This document shows positions 25,275-33,798 of a stretch of 64,000 nt of DNA, one piece after another (the stretch's first letter is position 1; the number at the start of each line of letters is the position of its first letter). Source of the stretch: Massiliimalia sp050943535 (lineage in GTDB: Bacteria; Bacillota; Clostridia; Oscillospirales; Ruminococcaceae); assembly GCA_050943535.1 (NCBI GenBank), contig JBMNPJ010000012.1, forward strand, positions 1-64,000, written 5' to 3'. The notes beneath the pieces were generated by a model. The model was not told the origin of the DNA, searched no databases, and saw only the letters and a list, made by a program, of their open reading frames with translations. A program made the translations under genes and the position numbers.

Positions 25275-25826
25275 ATGAAACAATTATGGAATTTGTTCAC
25301 CTCATTTTTCCGAATTGGTATCCTGACGTTTGGCGGCGGGCTTGCCATGCTGCCCATGCTGCAAAGCGAAGTGGTAGACAAACGCCAATGGGCTACCGAA
25401 GAAGAACTGCTGAATTATTATGCGATTGGACAGTGTACTCCGGGAATCATTGCCGTCAACACGGCTACCTTTATCGGATATAAGCAAAAAGGGATTATCG
25501 GCGCTATTATAGCTACTGCGGGAATTGTAGCACCTTCTTTAATTATCATTATGGTGATCGCCGCATTCCTGAAAAATTTCATGGAAATCAAAATGGTACA
25601 GTACGCTTTCGGCGGAATCCGGGTTGCTGTTGCTGCTTTGGTTGTTCAGGCAGTTATTAAACTTTGGAAAACCGGGGTCAAAGATTTACTGGGAATCATT
25701 TTATTTATCATTGCCTTTCTGATTTCAGCAGTACTGGGACTTTCTCCAGTATGGCTGGTTGTAGCTGGTATCGCCATCGGAATTTTGTCCGGTGTGCTCC
25801 GGGAACGGAAGGGGGATTTGAAATGA
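25275..25826 (+). CDS. chrA: Chromate transporter family, first short subunit
   Basis: A 183-residue membrane protein of the CHR family, one half of a transporter that works as two short proteins. It has the family motif FFRIGILTFGGGLAMLPML at the N-terminus and the QCTPGIIAVNTATFIGY segment. Chromate resistance is known for some members, but in gut Firmicutes the natural substrate is unclear. AAAGGAAG precedes the ATG. Its stop codon overlaps the start of the next gene (ATGA), typical of translational coupling. Confidence 0.9.
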   Translation: MKQLWNLFTSFFRIGILTFGGGLAMLPMLQSEVVDKRQWATEEELLNYYAIGQCTPGIIAVNTATFIGYKQKGIIGAIIATAGIVAPSLIIIMVIAAFLKNFMEIKMVQYAFGGIRVAVAALVVQAVIKLWKTGVKDLLGIILFIIAFLISAVLGLSPVWLVVAGIAIGILSGVLRERKGDLK

Positions 25827-26389
25827 CCTATCTGTTGTTATTTGTAGAATTTTTCAAAACCGGTCTGTTTGCCATCGGCGGCGGTTTAGCCACTCTGCCT
25901 TTCCTTTATGATCTGGCGGATAAATACCCTTGGTTCGACCGTTCTATGCTGGCAGATATGATCGCAGTCAGCGAATCCACCCCAGGACCTATCGGCGTTA
26001 ACATGGCCACCTATGCCGGATTCCATGCGGGCGGTATTTTAGGCGGTATCATTGCCACAGTAGGGCTGGTTACCCCATCTGTCATTGTCATTGTCATTGT
26101 GGCAAAATTCCTACAAAAATTCAGTGACAATAAATATGTAAACCACGCCTTTTATGGCCTGCGTCCGGTAGTAACAGCACTGATTGCAGCAGCATGCTTT
26201 GAGATTTTAAAAATCACCGTATTTACCTTTGATACCTTTTTATCCACAAACCAGATTTTAGATTTAATCAATTGGAAAAACACGGTACTGTTTGCAGTGC
26301 TTTTATTCGCTGTTTTAAAATGGAAAAAACACCCTATCATTTACATCGCTGCCGGAGCAGTCTGCGGAATGATTTTTCAGCTGCAATAA
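25823..26389 (+). CDS. chrA: Chromate transporter family, second short subunit
   Basis: A 188-residue partner of the preceding protein, homologous to it: FFKTGLFAIGGGLATLPFL and SESTPGPIGVNMATYAG match the equivalent motifs in the first subunit. The ATG at 25823 overlaps the previous stop codon; the longer frame upstream is a shadow of the first gene. Both are expected to form a heterodimer in the cytoplasmic membrane. A strong terminator follows. Confidence 0.9.
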   Translation: MTYLLLFVEFFKTGLFAIGGGLATLPFLYDLADKYPWFDRSMLADMIAVSESTPGPIGVNMATYAGFHAGGILGGIIATVGLVTPSVIVIVIVAKFLQKFSDNKYVNHAFYGLRPVVTALIAAACFEILKITVFTFDTFLSTNQILDLINWKNTVLFAVLLFAVLKWKKHPIIYIAAGAVCGMIFQLQ

Positions 26390-26402
26390 ACAGAACATAA
26401 CA

Positions 26403-26440
26403 TAAAAATGGAGCTGTCTTTTTAGACAGCTCCATTTTTA
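26403..26440. terminator. Terminator after the chromate transporter pair
   Basis: TAAAAATGGAGCTGTCT (26403-26419) pairs with AGACAGCTCCATTTTTA (26424-26440) around a 4-base loop. The A- and T-runs make it usable from both sides, including for the convergent ybaK gene. Confidence 0.9.
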
Positions 26441-26472
26441 TTTGATGAATATAACAATGTAAACACATTCTG

Positions 26473-26958
26473 TTATAAAATCAGGTCTGCCACCTTAGCG
26501 CCTGCTGCACGAATTAAGTCTTTGGGCGCCAATTCCACCTGAAAACCGATTTTTCCGCCGCTGACTATCATGGAAGAAAGCTCTAGACAGCTTTCGTGAA
26601 TCACGGTAGGATATTGCTTTTTCATTCCAATCGGAGAACAACCTCCGCGGATATATCCAGTTACCCCATTTATTTCCTTCACATGAATCATCTGAACTGA
26701 TTTTTCCCCCACGGCTTTAGCCGCCTTTTTCAGATTCAGCTCCTGATTGACCGGAATCACAAAAACATAATAGTTCTTGCTGTGGCCCACTGCTACCAGC
26801 GTTTTAAACACCTGCTCCGGACGCTGACCCAGTTTTTGCGCCACCGCCTGTCCGTCAATCGCCCCGTCCTCATGTTCATAGGTATGCCCTTCATACGGGA
26901 TCTTTTCCCGTTCCAAAATCCGCATCACATTGGTTTTTATGTTTTTTGCTGAACCCAC
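26473..26958 (-). CDS. ybaK: YbaK/EbsC-type Cys-tRNA(Pro) deacylase
   Basis: Hydrolyses cysteine mischarged on tRNA-Pro. About 161 residues; the family core is present: VFKTLVAVG with the catalytic Lys, VIPVNQELNLKKAAKAVG, and GYIRGGCSPIGMKK. The GTG at 26958 is selected because AAGGA lies six bases before it; the longer ATG frame has no site. It stands alone, converging with the chromate transporter genes. Confidence 0.92.
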   Translation of the reverse strand: MGSAKNIKTNVMRILEREKIPYEGHTYEHEDGAIDGQAVAQKLGQRPEQVFKTLVAVGHSKNYYVFVIPVNQELNLKKAAKAVGEKSVQMIHVKEINGVTGYIRGGCSPIGMKKQYPTVIHESCLELSSMIVSGGKIGFQVELAPKDLIRAAGAKVADLIL

Positions 26959-27084
26959 AGTTATTCCTTCTCCCTTTTCAGATGATACCACTCAAAAACA
27001 AAACAGCGTCAGCTTTTGCCAACTATTTGCTGTGATCATTTTATCACATTGCAAAATCACTGTCAAAAGCCAACGCTTACTCTA

Positions 27085-28200
27085 TTATTCCTGCTGGTTA
27101 CACCAATCCCAAATTTGAGATAATGATCCTGCTGGAACTCCATAATACTCATAAACCGCCTGGGATAATGCCGCTATATTTTTAAGGGGCGTATCAATCT
27201 GAAGACAATGGCTGGGCTGAAGAATATACCCTCCATCTTTTCCCATCGTATCCAACAAACGAAAAACTTCTTCCTTTACCTGCTTTGGCGTACCAAAAGG
27301 CATAACTGTCTGGACGTCTATTCCTCCACTGAAAGCAATATCTTTCCCAAATTCTTTTTTCAGATATTCCGGATTCATTCCCTTTGCGCTGGTTTGAATA
27401 GGATTTAAAATATCAACTCCGATATCAATCAGTTCCGGAATTAATCCTACCGCACTGCCGCAACAGTGAAATTCCACCAGTAGATTCTCTTTATGAGCTA
27501 ATTCTACCAAAGACCGATAATAGGGCTTAAAGAATTCCCGAAATAATCCAGGGCTAATCAGCAAATTTTCCTGGGTTGCCCAGTCATCTGCCAAATGAAT
27601 ACAGCAAAAATTGTTTGTTATTTCTTCCCGGCATGTAGCGATTAATTTTTGGTAGTATTCAAACCCAAATTCCCAGACCTTTCGAATAATCTTTTCAGCC
27701 AACTCAGGCTCCAACAGCAAATCCTCCAAAAACTGTTCCATTCCCCGCATATCCCATGAAAACCAACCTAATGCGAAATAACCTGCAGTAAAAGGTAAAT
27801 TGGGTTTATTCCGCATTTGTTCTGTCAAATGACTGTAGTCAAAATCTTTAGCAGCCGGCCATGGATAAGAATCAATTTCATCTAAAGATTTGATATCTTT
27901 TAAAGGATAATCAATTGCTTCGGAATAACTTCCTTTGCCAAAACTTACATCCCGCATATGAACACCAAACATATTGGTATAACTTCCGTCTTCAAAATAG
28001 CGAACAGCATTTCCGCAGTATTGCGGAGATGTGAACCCCCGATCGCATTCAAAAACGTCTTCCACCCGGTCATACTGCGGAAATTGTTCCATTAAAGGGT
28101 GAAATTTATTTCGGAGTTCCGACACCATATCAAACGAATAGGGGATCCTGTCAAAAGATTTTCGATTTAAAGATGCACGAAACCGTTCTAAACTTGTCAT
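27085..28200 (-). CDS. UroD/MtaA superfamily protein with zinc-ligand motif
   Basis: A 371-residue member of the uroporphyrinogen decarboxylase superfamily. Unlike heme-pathway UroD, it keeps the metal-ligand set of the corrinoid methyltransferases MtaA/MtbA: H245 and C247 (HCCGS) and C332 (PSHCLQIDTP). This suggests a zinc-dependent methyl transfer, with an unknown donor and acceptor; no corrinoid protein gene lies nearby. It is the last gene of a minus-strand operon after the two sugar permeases (22-base gap), so it presumably acts on the imported compound or its product. The start has a GAGGACAT site before the ATG. Confidence 0.8.
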   Translation of the reverse strand: MTSLERFRASLNRKSFDRIPYSFDMVSELRNKFHPLMEQFPQYDRVEDVFECDRGFTSPQYCGNAVRYFEDGSYTNMFGVHMRDVSFGKGSYSEAIDYPLKDIKSLDEIDSYPWPAAKDFDYSHLTEQMRNKPNLPFTAGYFALGWFSWDMRGMEQFLEDLLLEPELAEKIIRKVWEFGFEYYQKLIATCREEITNNFCCIHLADDWATQENLLISPGLFREFFKPYYRSLVELAHKENLLVEFHCCGSAVGLIPELIDIGVDILNPIQTSAKGMNPEYLKKEFGKDIAFSGGIDVQTVMPFGTPKQVKEEVFRLLDTMGKDGGYILQPSHCLQIDTPLKNIAALSQAVYEYYGVPAGSLSQIWDWCNQQE

Positions 28201-28222
28201 AATAGATGTCCTCTCAAAACTT

Positions 28223-29041
28223 TTATCCTTTCACTGCACCCGATGTCAAAGACTGAATAAACAGCCGAGATAAAAAGGCATAAACAATTAAAATAGGGAG
28301 CGTTGAAATTAAAATACCCACACAGGTGACAGAAAAGTTATTATTAAAAATACCATTTAAAGTAGCCAACGCCAAAGGCAGTGTAAATTTTTCAGAACTA
28401 AACAGAACTACTAATGGGGTAGCATAATTATTCCAGCTTCCCATAAACGTTAAAATTCCAACAGATGCCAGTACGGGTTTAATTAGCGGAAGAATAATCC
28501 TCAAGAAAATCCCAAAATCTCGACAACCGTCAATTTTGGCTGCATCCACTAAACTATCCGGTATTGTTTCTGACATATATCCACGAATAATAAAAATCCC
28601 TAATCCTGTTCCAAAGCTAGGTAAAATTAAAGGCCACAAGGTATCAATTAATCCCAAAGCTTTCATTTCCTGTACAAAACCCACAAAAGAAAGTTGGGTC
28701 GGCACAAACATGGTCACCATCACCAACATAAACAAGGTTTCTTTCCCGCGGAATCGATGTTTTGAAAAAGCATAAGCGGCCAAAGCAGAAAAAAACAAAT
28801 TCATAGCTGTAGAAGTAACACTTACCATACAACTATTTGCAAAATTCCTTAAAATATTAAGACTTCCAAACAAGGTTTTTAAGTTAATCAAAAATTGATC
28901 TTTGGGAATCATGGGTATCTGAGAAAACAAGGAGCCGTTTTCCCAAGTAGACATCACCAATACCCACCAAAAGGGAAGAAGGCAGAACAACAATATTGCG
29001 AATACTGTCAAATTCAATAAGATTTTTCCAACCCATTTCAT
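28223..29041 (-). CDS. Sugar ABC transporter permease (MalG type)
   Basis: A 272-residue inner membrane permease with six helices. The EAA loop that contacts the ATPase reads DAAKIDGCRDFGIFLRIILP at about residues 180-199, followed by the MalG-type C-terminal segment. It begins directly after the stop of the MalF-type permease, with no gap, so the two are translated together. The ATPase gene is not in the window; Firmicute sugar importers of this type often share one MsmX-like ATPase. The substrate is unknown. Confidence 0.93.
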   Translation of the reverse strand: MKWVGKILLNLTVFAILLFCLLPFWWVLVMSTWENGSLFSQIPMIPKDQFLINLKTLFGSLNILRNFANSCMVSVTSTAMNLFFSALAAYAFSKHRFRGKETLFMLVMVTMFVPTQLSFVGFVQEMKALGLIDTLWPLILPSFGTGLGIFIIRGYMSETIPDSLVDAAKIDGCRDFGIFLRIILPLIKPVLASVGILTFMGSWNNYATPLVVLFSSEKFTLPLALATLNGIFNNNFSVTCVGILISTLPILIVYAFLSRLFIQSLTSGAVKG

Positions 29042-29938
29042 TTAGTCGCCCTCCATTCCTGCATGATAGTTAATTTTATAAAATATAATTGACAAAACAC
29101 ATACAATCACAAAGGTAATCACAGATACAGCGGAACCAAATCCCCAACGATTGCTTACAAATGTAGTAAAATAATTGAACATACCGCTATTTTGCGCTGC
29201 TCCGTTAGGACCCCCGGAAGCTCCATACAGCATCATTGGTTCATCAAACAAATTCATTCCTCCATTAATGCTGTTTAATAGCAGTAATACAATATATGGT
29301 TTTAACAGCGGCACTGTAATCCGCATAAAAATCTGCGCTGAATTCGCACCGTCAATTTTTGCCGCTTCATACAAAGTAGTATCTACTGACTGAAGCCCGC
29401 CTAAATAAATAATCATATGGTAACCAAAATATTTCCAAACCACGACCAGAGCAATACAAAAAAACACATACTTACTTTCTCCAAGCCAGTTAATGTTTGC
29501 TTCAATCAACCCTAGCATACTTAGTAATTTATTGATAATCCCATATTCCCAACCTAACAGCATTTTAAATAGAATTCCTACAGCTATTGGCATAGTGATA
29601 TATGGAATAAAATATGACATTTTGTAAATCCCTGGACGGACAATTAAACGACTGTTAAGCACAAATGCCATTAACAAAGCAAAAAATGTGGTAATTGGTC
29701 CTGTTAGTACATATTCTGCAGAAACCAATAGGGAATGCAGAAAAAATTCATTATGAACTGCGTCAGCATAGTTAGTGATACCAATAAATAATTTATCTCC
29801 GATTCCGTCCCATTCAAAAAAACTCAACCAAAAAGCATATAGGGTAGGATAAAGTGAAAATAATGTATATCCAATAAAGAATGGTGCCACATATAAATAT
29901 GGTGTCCACTTAAATTTTCTGGTTCTTTTCTGTTTCAT
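29042..29938 (-). CDS. Sugar ABC transporter permease (MalF type)
   Basis: A 298-residue permease with about six helices, starting with a basic N-terminus (MKQKRTRKFKW). The EAA loop is EAAKIDGANSAQIFMRITVP near residue 190. It pairs with the MalG-type permease and the lipoprotein to import an oligosaccharide or sugar. It follows the lipoprotein gene by 64 bases; an AAAGGAG site precedes the ATG. Confidence 0.93.
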   Translation of the reverse strand: MKQKRTRKFKWTPYLYVAPFFIGYTLFSLYPTLYAFWLSFFEWDGIGDKLFIGITNYADAVHNEFFLHSLLVSAEYVLTGPITTFFALLMAFVLNSRLIVRPGIYKMSYFIPYITMPIAVGILFKMLLGWEYGIINKLLSMLGLIEANINWLGESKYVFFCIALVVVWKYFGYHMIIYLGGLQSVDTTLYEAAKIDGANSAQIFMRITVPLLKPYIVLLLLNSINGGMNLFDEPMMLYGASGGPNGAAQNSGMFNYFTTFVSNRWGFGSAVSVITFVIVCVLSIIFYKINYHAGMEGD

Positions 29939-30002
29939 AAAAATGCTCCTTTCTGTATTTTAAAACAGGCGGCGGTAAAAACCACCACCTGTTTTATTGA
30001 AA

Positions 30003-31376
30003 TCAAGAAAGTTCCTTATACTGTGACATCATTTCAGCTTTCATCTTTTCCACAGCATCTTCTGCTGTCATTTGACCATTAAATACATTTTCAACATACT
30101 TATCTAAAATAGTGCTGATTGCAGAATCATATTTTGTTCTAGGAGAAAAAATCATATCTTCACCAAGTTCGGCATACTTTTTCCGCGCAACCTGTCCATC
30201 AAACAGAGGCACAGGTAGTTCAAAGTACGGATCATCCGCAGCTTCTTTTAAAGCAGGAAAGCATGCAAATTTTTTCAGCTGATCTGCCTGCATATCTACA
30301 TCTGTCACTGCAAAATTAATAAATGTCCATGCCAGTTCTTTATTATCTGCAGCTTTTGGAATTGCAAAACCATTTCCGCCATTGTTTACATTTCCTCCAG
30401 GTACACTGGTTACTCCCCATAAACCATCTTGGGTATCCTGAACATTAGCAATTACAGTATAAGATTCTCCCCAGCTTCCACTCTGATACATTAATACTTG
30501 TCCATTTTTCATTCCTGCAGACCATTCTGGAGACCAGTCCGTTTGTTTTCCATCAATTCCAGCTTCTCTGAATTTTTTGGCTGTATTCAAAGGTTCAATA
30601 AACATTTCTGTATTGATTACATTATCTTCCACTCTAGCCTCTCCAGTTTGAGCAACCATTGTATTAAATACTTCTTTAGCATTTGGTACAATATATTTTT
30701 CTCCATTAGAAATCTCTTTTAATTTCAAACCGTATTCATACACTGCATCCCAGTCAGAAAGCAGTTTCCCCACTTCTTCAGGATCGTCTGTTCCAAACAG
30801 TTCTTTGGCAATATCTCTACGATAGAAATTAGCTGCCATTCCAGGTGAGTTAGGCATAACCCGCAGCACACCATCTGTTCCAATTCCACTATCAAACCAG
30901 AAGTCGTAATAATCGTCGCGCATTTCCATCGCATTATACGGCTCGCTTCCTAAATCTTCTACCGCTGTACTGTTTGCCAATTCCCCATAATAAGCATTTT
31001 CAACCATAATTACATCTGGCACTTCCGCACCTGATGACAGCATTTGCTGCAGTTTTGTATAATAATCGGCAAATACATTTACCTCTACCTGCGCATTTGG
31101 ATACTTGGTAGCAAATTGTTGTGCATAATAAGGTGCACCCTTATCCCAGGTCCAATATGAAATTTCGCCTGTTACAGATTCGTCTACTTCCCGACTGACA
31201 GTAGAGGAATCATCCCCCAGATCTGCTGCAGCAATCCCTGTATCGTCCAAAGCCTGGGATTCCGTATAATCCTTTCCAATCGTTTGCCCTTCGTTTTTGC
31301 TGTTGCCGCATCCGCTGCACGCTGCTAATAATAAACCCGCTAAGCATACGCACAAAACACGATTTCTTCTTTTCAT
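30003..31376 (-). CDS. Sugar ABC transporter substrate-binding lipoprotein
   Basis: An extracellular binding protein of 457 residues tethered by a lipid. The signal peptide ends in a lipobox LLAAC with C20 as the lipid-modified residue, and a short acidic linker follows. The mature part resembles family 1 solute-binding proteins (YWTWDKGAPYYAQQFATKYP; GVTSVPGGNVNNGGNGFAIP). The substrate cannot be told from sequence. It is the first gene of the operon SBP-permease-permease-UroD, divergent from an AraC regulator 241 bases away in very AT-rich DNA. Confidence 0.92.
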   Translation of the reverse strand: MKRRNRVLCVCLAGLLLAACSGCGNSKNEGQTIGKDYTESQALDDTGIAAADLGDDSSTVSREVDESVTGEISYWTWDKGAPYYAQQFATKYPNAQVEVNVFADYYTKLQQMLSSGAEVPDVIMVENAYYGELANSTAVEDLGSEPYNAMEMRDDYYDFWFDSGIGTDGVLRVMPNSPGMAANFYRRDIAKELFGTDDPEEVGKLLSDWDAVYEYGLKLKEISNGEKYIVPNAKEVFNTMVAQTGEARVEDNVINTEMFIEPLNTAKKFREAGIDGKQTDWSPEWSAGMKNGQVLMYQSGSWGESYTVIANVQDTQDGLWGVTSVPGGNVNNGGNGFAIPKAADNKELAWTFINFAVTDVDMQADQLKKFACFPALKEAADDPYFELPVPLFDGQVARKKYAELGEDMIFSPRTKYDSAISTILDKYVENVFNGQMTAEDAVEKMKAEMMSQYKELS

Positions 31377-31617
31377 AACACTTCCTCCTTATAATATATA
31401 ATATTGTCTTTATTTTCCATTTTTTAAAACAAAGACATAATTGTACAACAAAGAAAAAACTCGATTTTTTGTTATAAAATAAACAAAAAATATAGTATTA
31501 TAAAAAAATTACTAGAAAACTTTTATGCTATATGTTATTATTATAGTAAAATACTAAGATAATGCAATATTTTATATTGCCAAAAGAATATAAGATATTG
31601 TATTCAGAGGGGTTTTT

Positions 31618-32568
31618 ATGGATACTTTATTCAGAAATTACAAACAATATATTTCACCAAATGTTTCCATGGGAAATTTTCTTCAATATGATATTTGTTT
31701 TCCCGCCTATGTGTTTGAACGCGATGCGTCCAATCCCCTTTTGAAAGATTTGTTTGTCACTTGGGCAGGTTACTATGAAAAAGCCCATGGCCATGTTCTT
31801 ACTACCAGAATTTTAGAGGATGAATACTGTATGCTATACTGCATCGAAGGAAAAGGAACTTTTTATTCCAATGGGATACTTTTTCCGATCCAGGCCGGGG
31901 ATTGCTTTTTTCTATTCAAAAACGTAGAGCACTCTTACTTTGCAGATAAAGAAACCCCCTGGACCAAATATTGGATGGGATTTTCAGGAGAACTTTCTTC
32001 CGCCTATCTGCGCCATCTGGGTGTTTCTCCTGATAACCCAGTTCTTCACATTGGCATCGATTCTTCACTGGTAAACCTATTCTTTGATACCCTTGATATT
32101 TTTAAAACTGGATTTCATTCTGCAAATATGCTTCACGCCGCAACCAACTTGCGGTGCATCTTTAGTCGCATTATTGACCTCCAATTCACAAAAAAGCTGG
32201 TTGTTACAGGCACCATTACCATGAACGATATTTTCGAAATTATGCTGTCCAATCTTTCTCGTCCTTTAACACTGGATGAACTGGCAGAAGACACTGGAAT
32301 GTCTAAATACAGCCTCATTCGAAAATTCCGGGAAAAAACAGGTTATCCTCCATTAGAATACTTTACTCGTCTTAAAATCCAGCGAGCATGCCAGCTTTTA
32401 AAAGCAGAGAACAAAAAGGTAAAAGATGTAAGCGAAGAATTAGGATTTTCCAGTCCGTATTATTTTTCATTAGTATTTAAGCGGTATACTAATATGTCAC
32501 CTACTGAATTTCGTCACTCCAAAGCGTTTTTTGAACCTGAATTCCCATGTTTTTCAAAAGACAAATAA
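31618..32568 (+). CDS. AraC family regulator of the sugar transporter operon
   Basis: A 316-residue transcription factor. The N-terminal half is a cupin-like sugar-sensing domain (GKGTFYSNGILFPIQAGDCF). The C-terminal 100 residues hold two helix-turn-helix motifs (LDELAEDTGMSKYSLIRKFRE and VKDVSEELGFSSPYYFSLVFK) as usual for AraC. AGAGGGG lies before the ATG. It is divergent from the ABC lipoprotein and probably activates that operon; this is inferred from position. Its stop codon lies inside the terminator stem. Confidence 0.92.
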   Translation: MDTLFRNYKQYISPNVSMGNFLQYDICFPAYVFERDASNPLLKDLFVTWAGYYEKAHGHVLTTRILEDEYCMLYCIEGKGTFYSNGILFPIQAGDCFFLFKNVEHSYFADKETPWTKYWMGFSGELSSAYLRHLGVSPDNPVLHIGIDSSLVNLFFDTLDIFKTGFHSANMLHAATNLRCIFSRIIDLQFTKKLVVTGTITMNDIFEIMLSNLSRPLTLDELAEDTGMSKYSLIRKFREKTGYPPLEYFTRLKIQRACQLLKAENKKVKDVSEELGFSSPYYFSLVFKRYTNMSPTEFRHSKAFFEPEFPCFSKDK

Positions 32569-32601
32569 AAAAACAGCCTCAAAATTGAGGCTGTTTTTTA
32601 T
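32565..32601. terminator. Bidirectional terminator after the AraC and Gfo/Idh genes
   Basis: ATAAAAAAACAGCCTC (32565-32580) pairs with GAGGCTGTTTTTTAT (32587-32601). It overlaps the AraC stop codon and lies 10 bases from the end of the convergent oxidoreductase gene. Confidence 0.9.
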
Positions 32602-32611
32602 TTCACTTTTC

Positions 32612-33667
32612 TCAAATCCTACAGCTAAAACCAGTTCCTTCTTCTTCGGAACGGAACAACAGGTCAATTACTTTCATAACACGCAGAGCCTGTTCTGGTT
32701 TTACAATCAGTTCATCTCCGTTATCCAGCACGCCCAAAATGTTTTTATAGTAATCGCTCCAGTCGGTGTGTACTTCCGGCAATTCCATTTCTTTCAAAGT
32801 CTGTTTCGGACGAGGAGCCATAGTTCTGGTCGGACCAGCTTCGGTGTATACAATTTCGTCATCCCATGCCATCTGAGCATCGGTATTCAGCTGTACCATT
32901 TTACCTTTGCAGCTCCAGTCTTCTACCACTGCAGTACCGTCTGTACATGACATGTGCCACCGAGGCAGATTGACAAAGCAGTTGGTGGACATTTCACAGG
33001 TAGCAGATACTCCGTTTTCAAACCGAAGGAATACTTTGATGTTGTCGTCTACATCGCTTCCAAACACCTTCTGCAGATGAGCACAAACAGAAACAACCGG
33101 AGAATCAATCATGTTCATCATCTGGTCAATCAGATGAACACCCCAGTCCAGCAGCATTCCGCCGCCGTTCACCTTGTGGTTCCGCCAGCCAAACATGGCA
33201 CCACGGGAACCCTGAACCCGGCTTTCAATAAAGTAAGGTGTTCCAATTACACCACTGTCCACAATTTCCTTAATAATGCGGTAGTCTTTGTCCCAACGAC
33301 GATTCTGGTGAATGGAGAAAAGCTTTCCAGTTTCTTTAGAAACCGCAATCATTTCTTCCAGCTCTGCTGCATTCATGGCAACCGGTTTTTCACAGATCAC
33401 ATTTTTCCCGGCGCGCAGGCACTGAATGGTCAAATCTTTGTGGAAATTATTAGGTACTGCAATCGTAACCAGATCCACTTCTTTGTCCTGGAGCAGTTCT
33501 TCCAAGGATTCATATACATAAAGTCCTTTTTCTTCTGCCCGTTTCAGTGCTTCGCCGCGAATGTCATATGCGCCTTTTACCCGAATTTCCGGAAGCCGTT
33601 CCCGAATATTTTCACAGTGCCAGCTTCCCATGCCGCCAAAGCCAATCACAGCCCATGTATGTGTCAT
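32612..33667 (-). CDS. Gfo/Idh/MocA family oxidoreductase
   Basis: An NAD(P)-dependent sugar or inositol oxidoreductase of 351 residues. A Rossmann motif GFGGMGSWHCENI lies at residues 8-20, and the family's EKPVA motif holds the active-site Lys (about residue 95). The C-terminal half is the alpha/beta dimer domain (ESRVQGSRGAMFGWR; DWGVHLIDQM with the catalytic His). The substrate is unknown; the neighbours suggest a hexose derivative. GGAGGG precedes the ATG. It is convergent with AraC and lies downstream of lacZ by 131 bases on the same strand. Confidence 0.9.
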   Translation of the reverse strand: MTHTWAVIGFGGMGSWHCENIRERLPEIRVKGAYDIRGEALKRAEEKGLYVYESLEELLQDKEVDLVTIAVPNNFHKDLTIQCLRAGKNVICEKPVAMNAAELEEMIAVSKETGKLFSIHQNRRWDKDYRIIKEIVDSGVIGTPYFIESRVQGSRGAMFGWRNHKVNGGGMLLDWGVHLIDQMMNMIDSPVVSVCAHLQKVFGSDVDDNIKVFLRFENGVSATCEMSTNCFVNLPRWHMSCTDGTAVVEDWSCKGKMVQLNTDAQMAWDDEIVYTEAGPTRTMAPRPKQTLKEMELPEVHTDWSDYYKNILGVLDNGDELIVKPEQALRVMKVIDLLFRSEEEGTGFSCRI

Positions 33668-33798
33668 AAAAATCCCTCCAAACAGTGTTTTACCGTTTTT
33701 TCATTCTGGTGCTATTATAGCACGAAGTTCACCGAAATTTCTCGACATTTCATAAGCTTTTTTGGACAGTTATTGCGTTTTATCTGGTTTTACTGCAT

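Noticed and set aside
27085..28200. Heme biosynthesis HemE assignment for the UroD-family genes
   Set aside because: Both copies keep the His-X-Cys...Cys ligands of the methyltransferase branch and sit with carbohydrate genes, not with hem genes.
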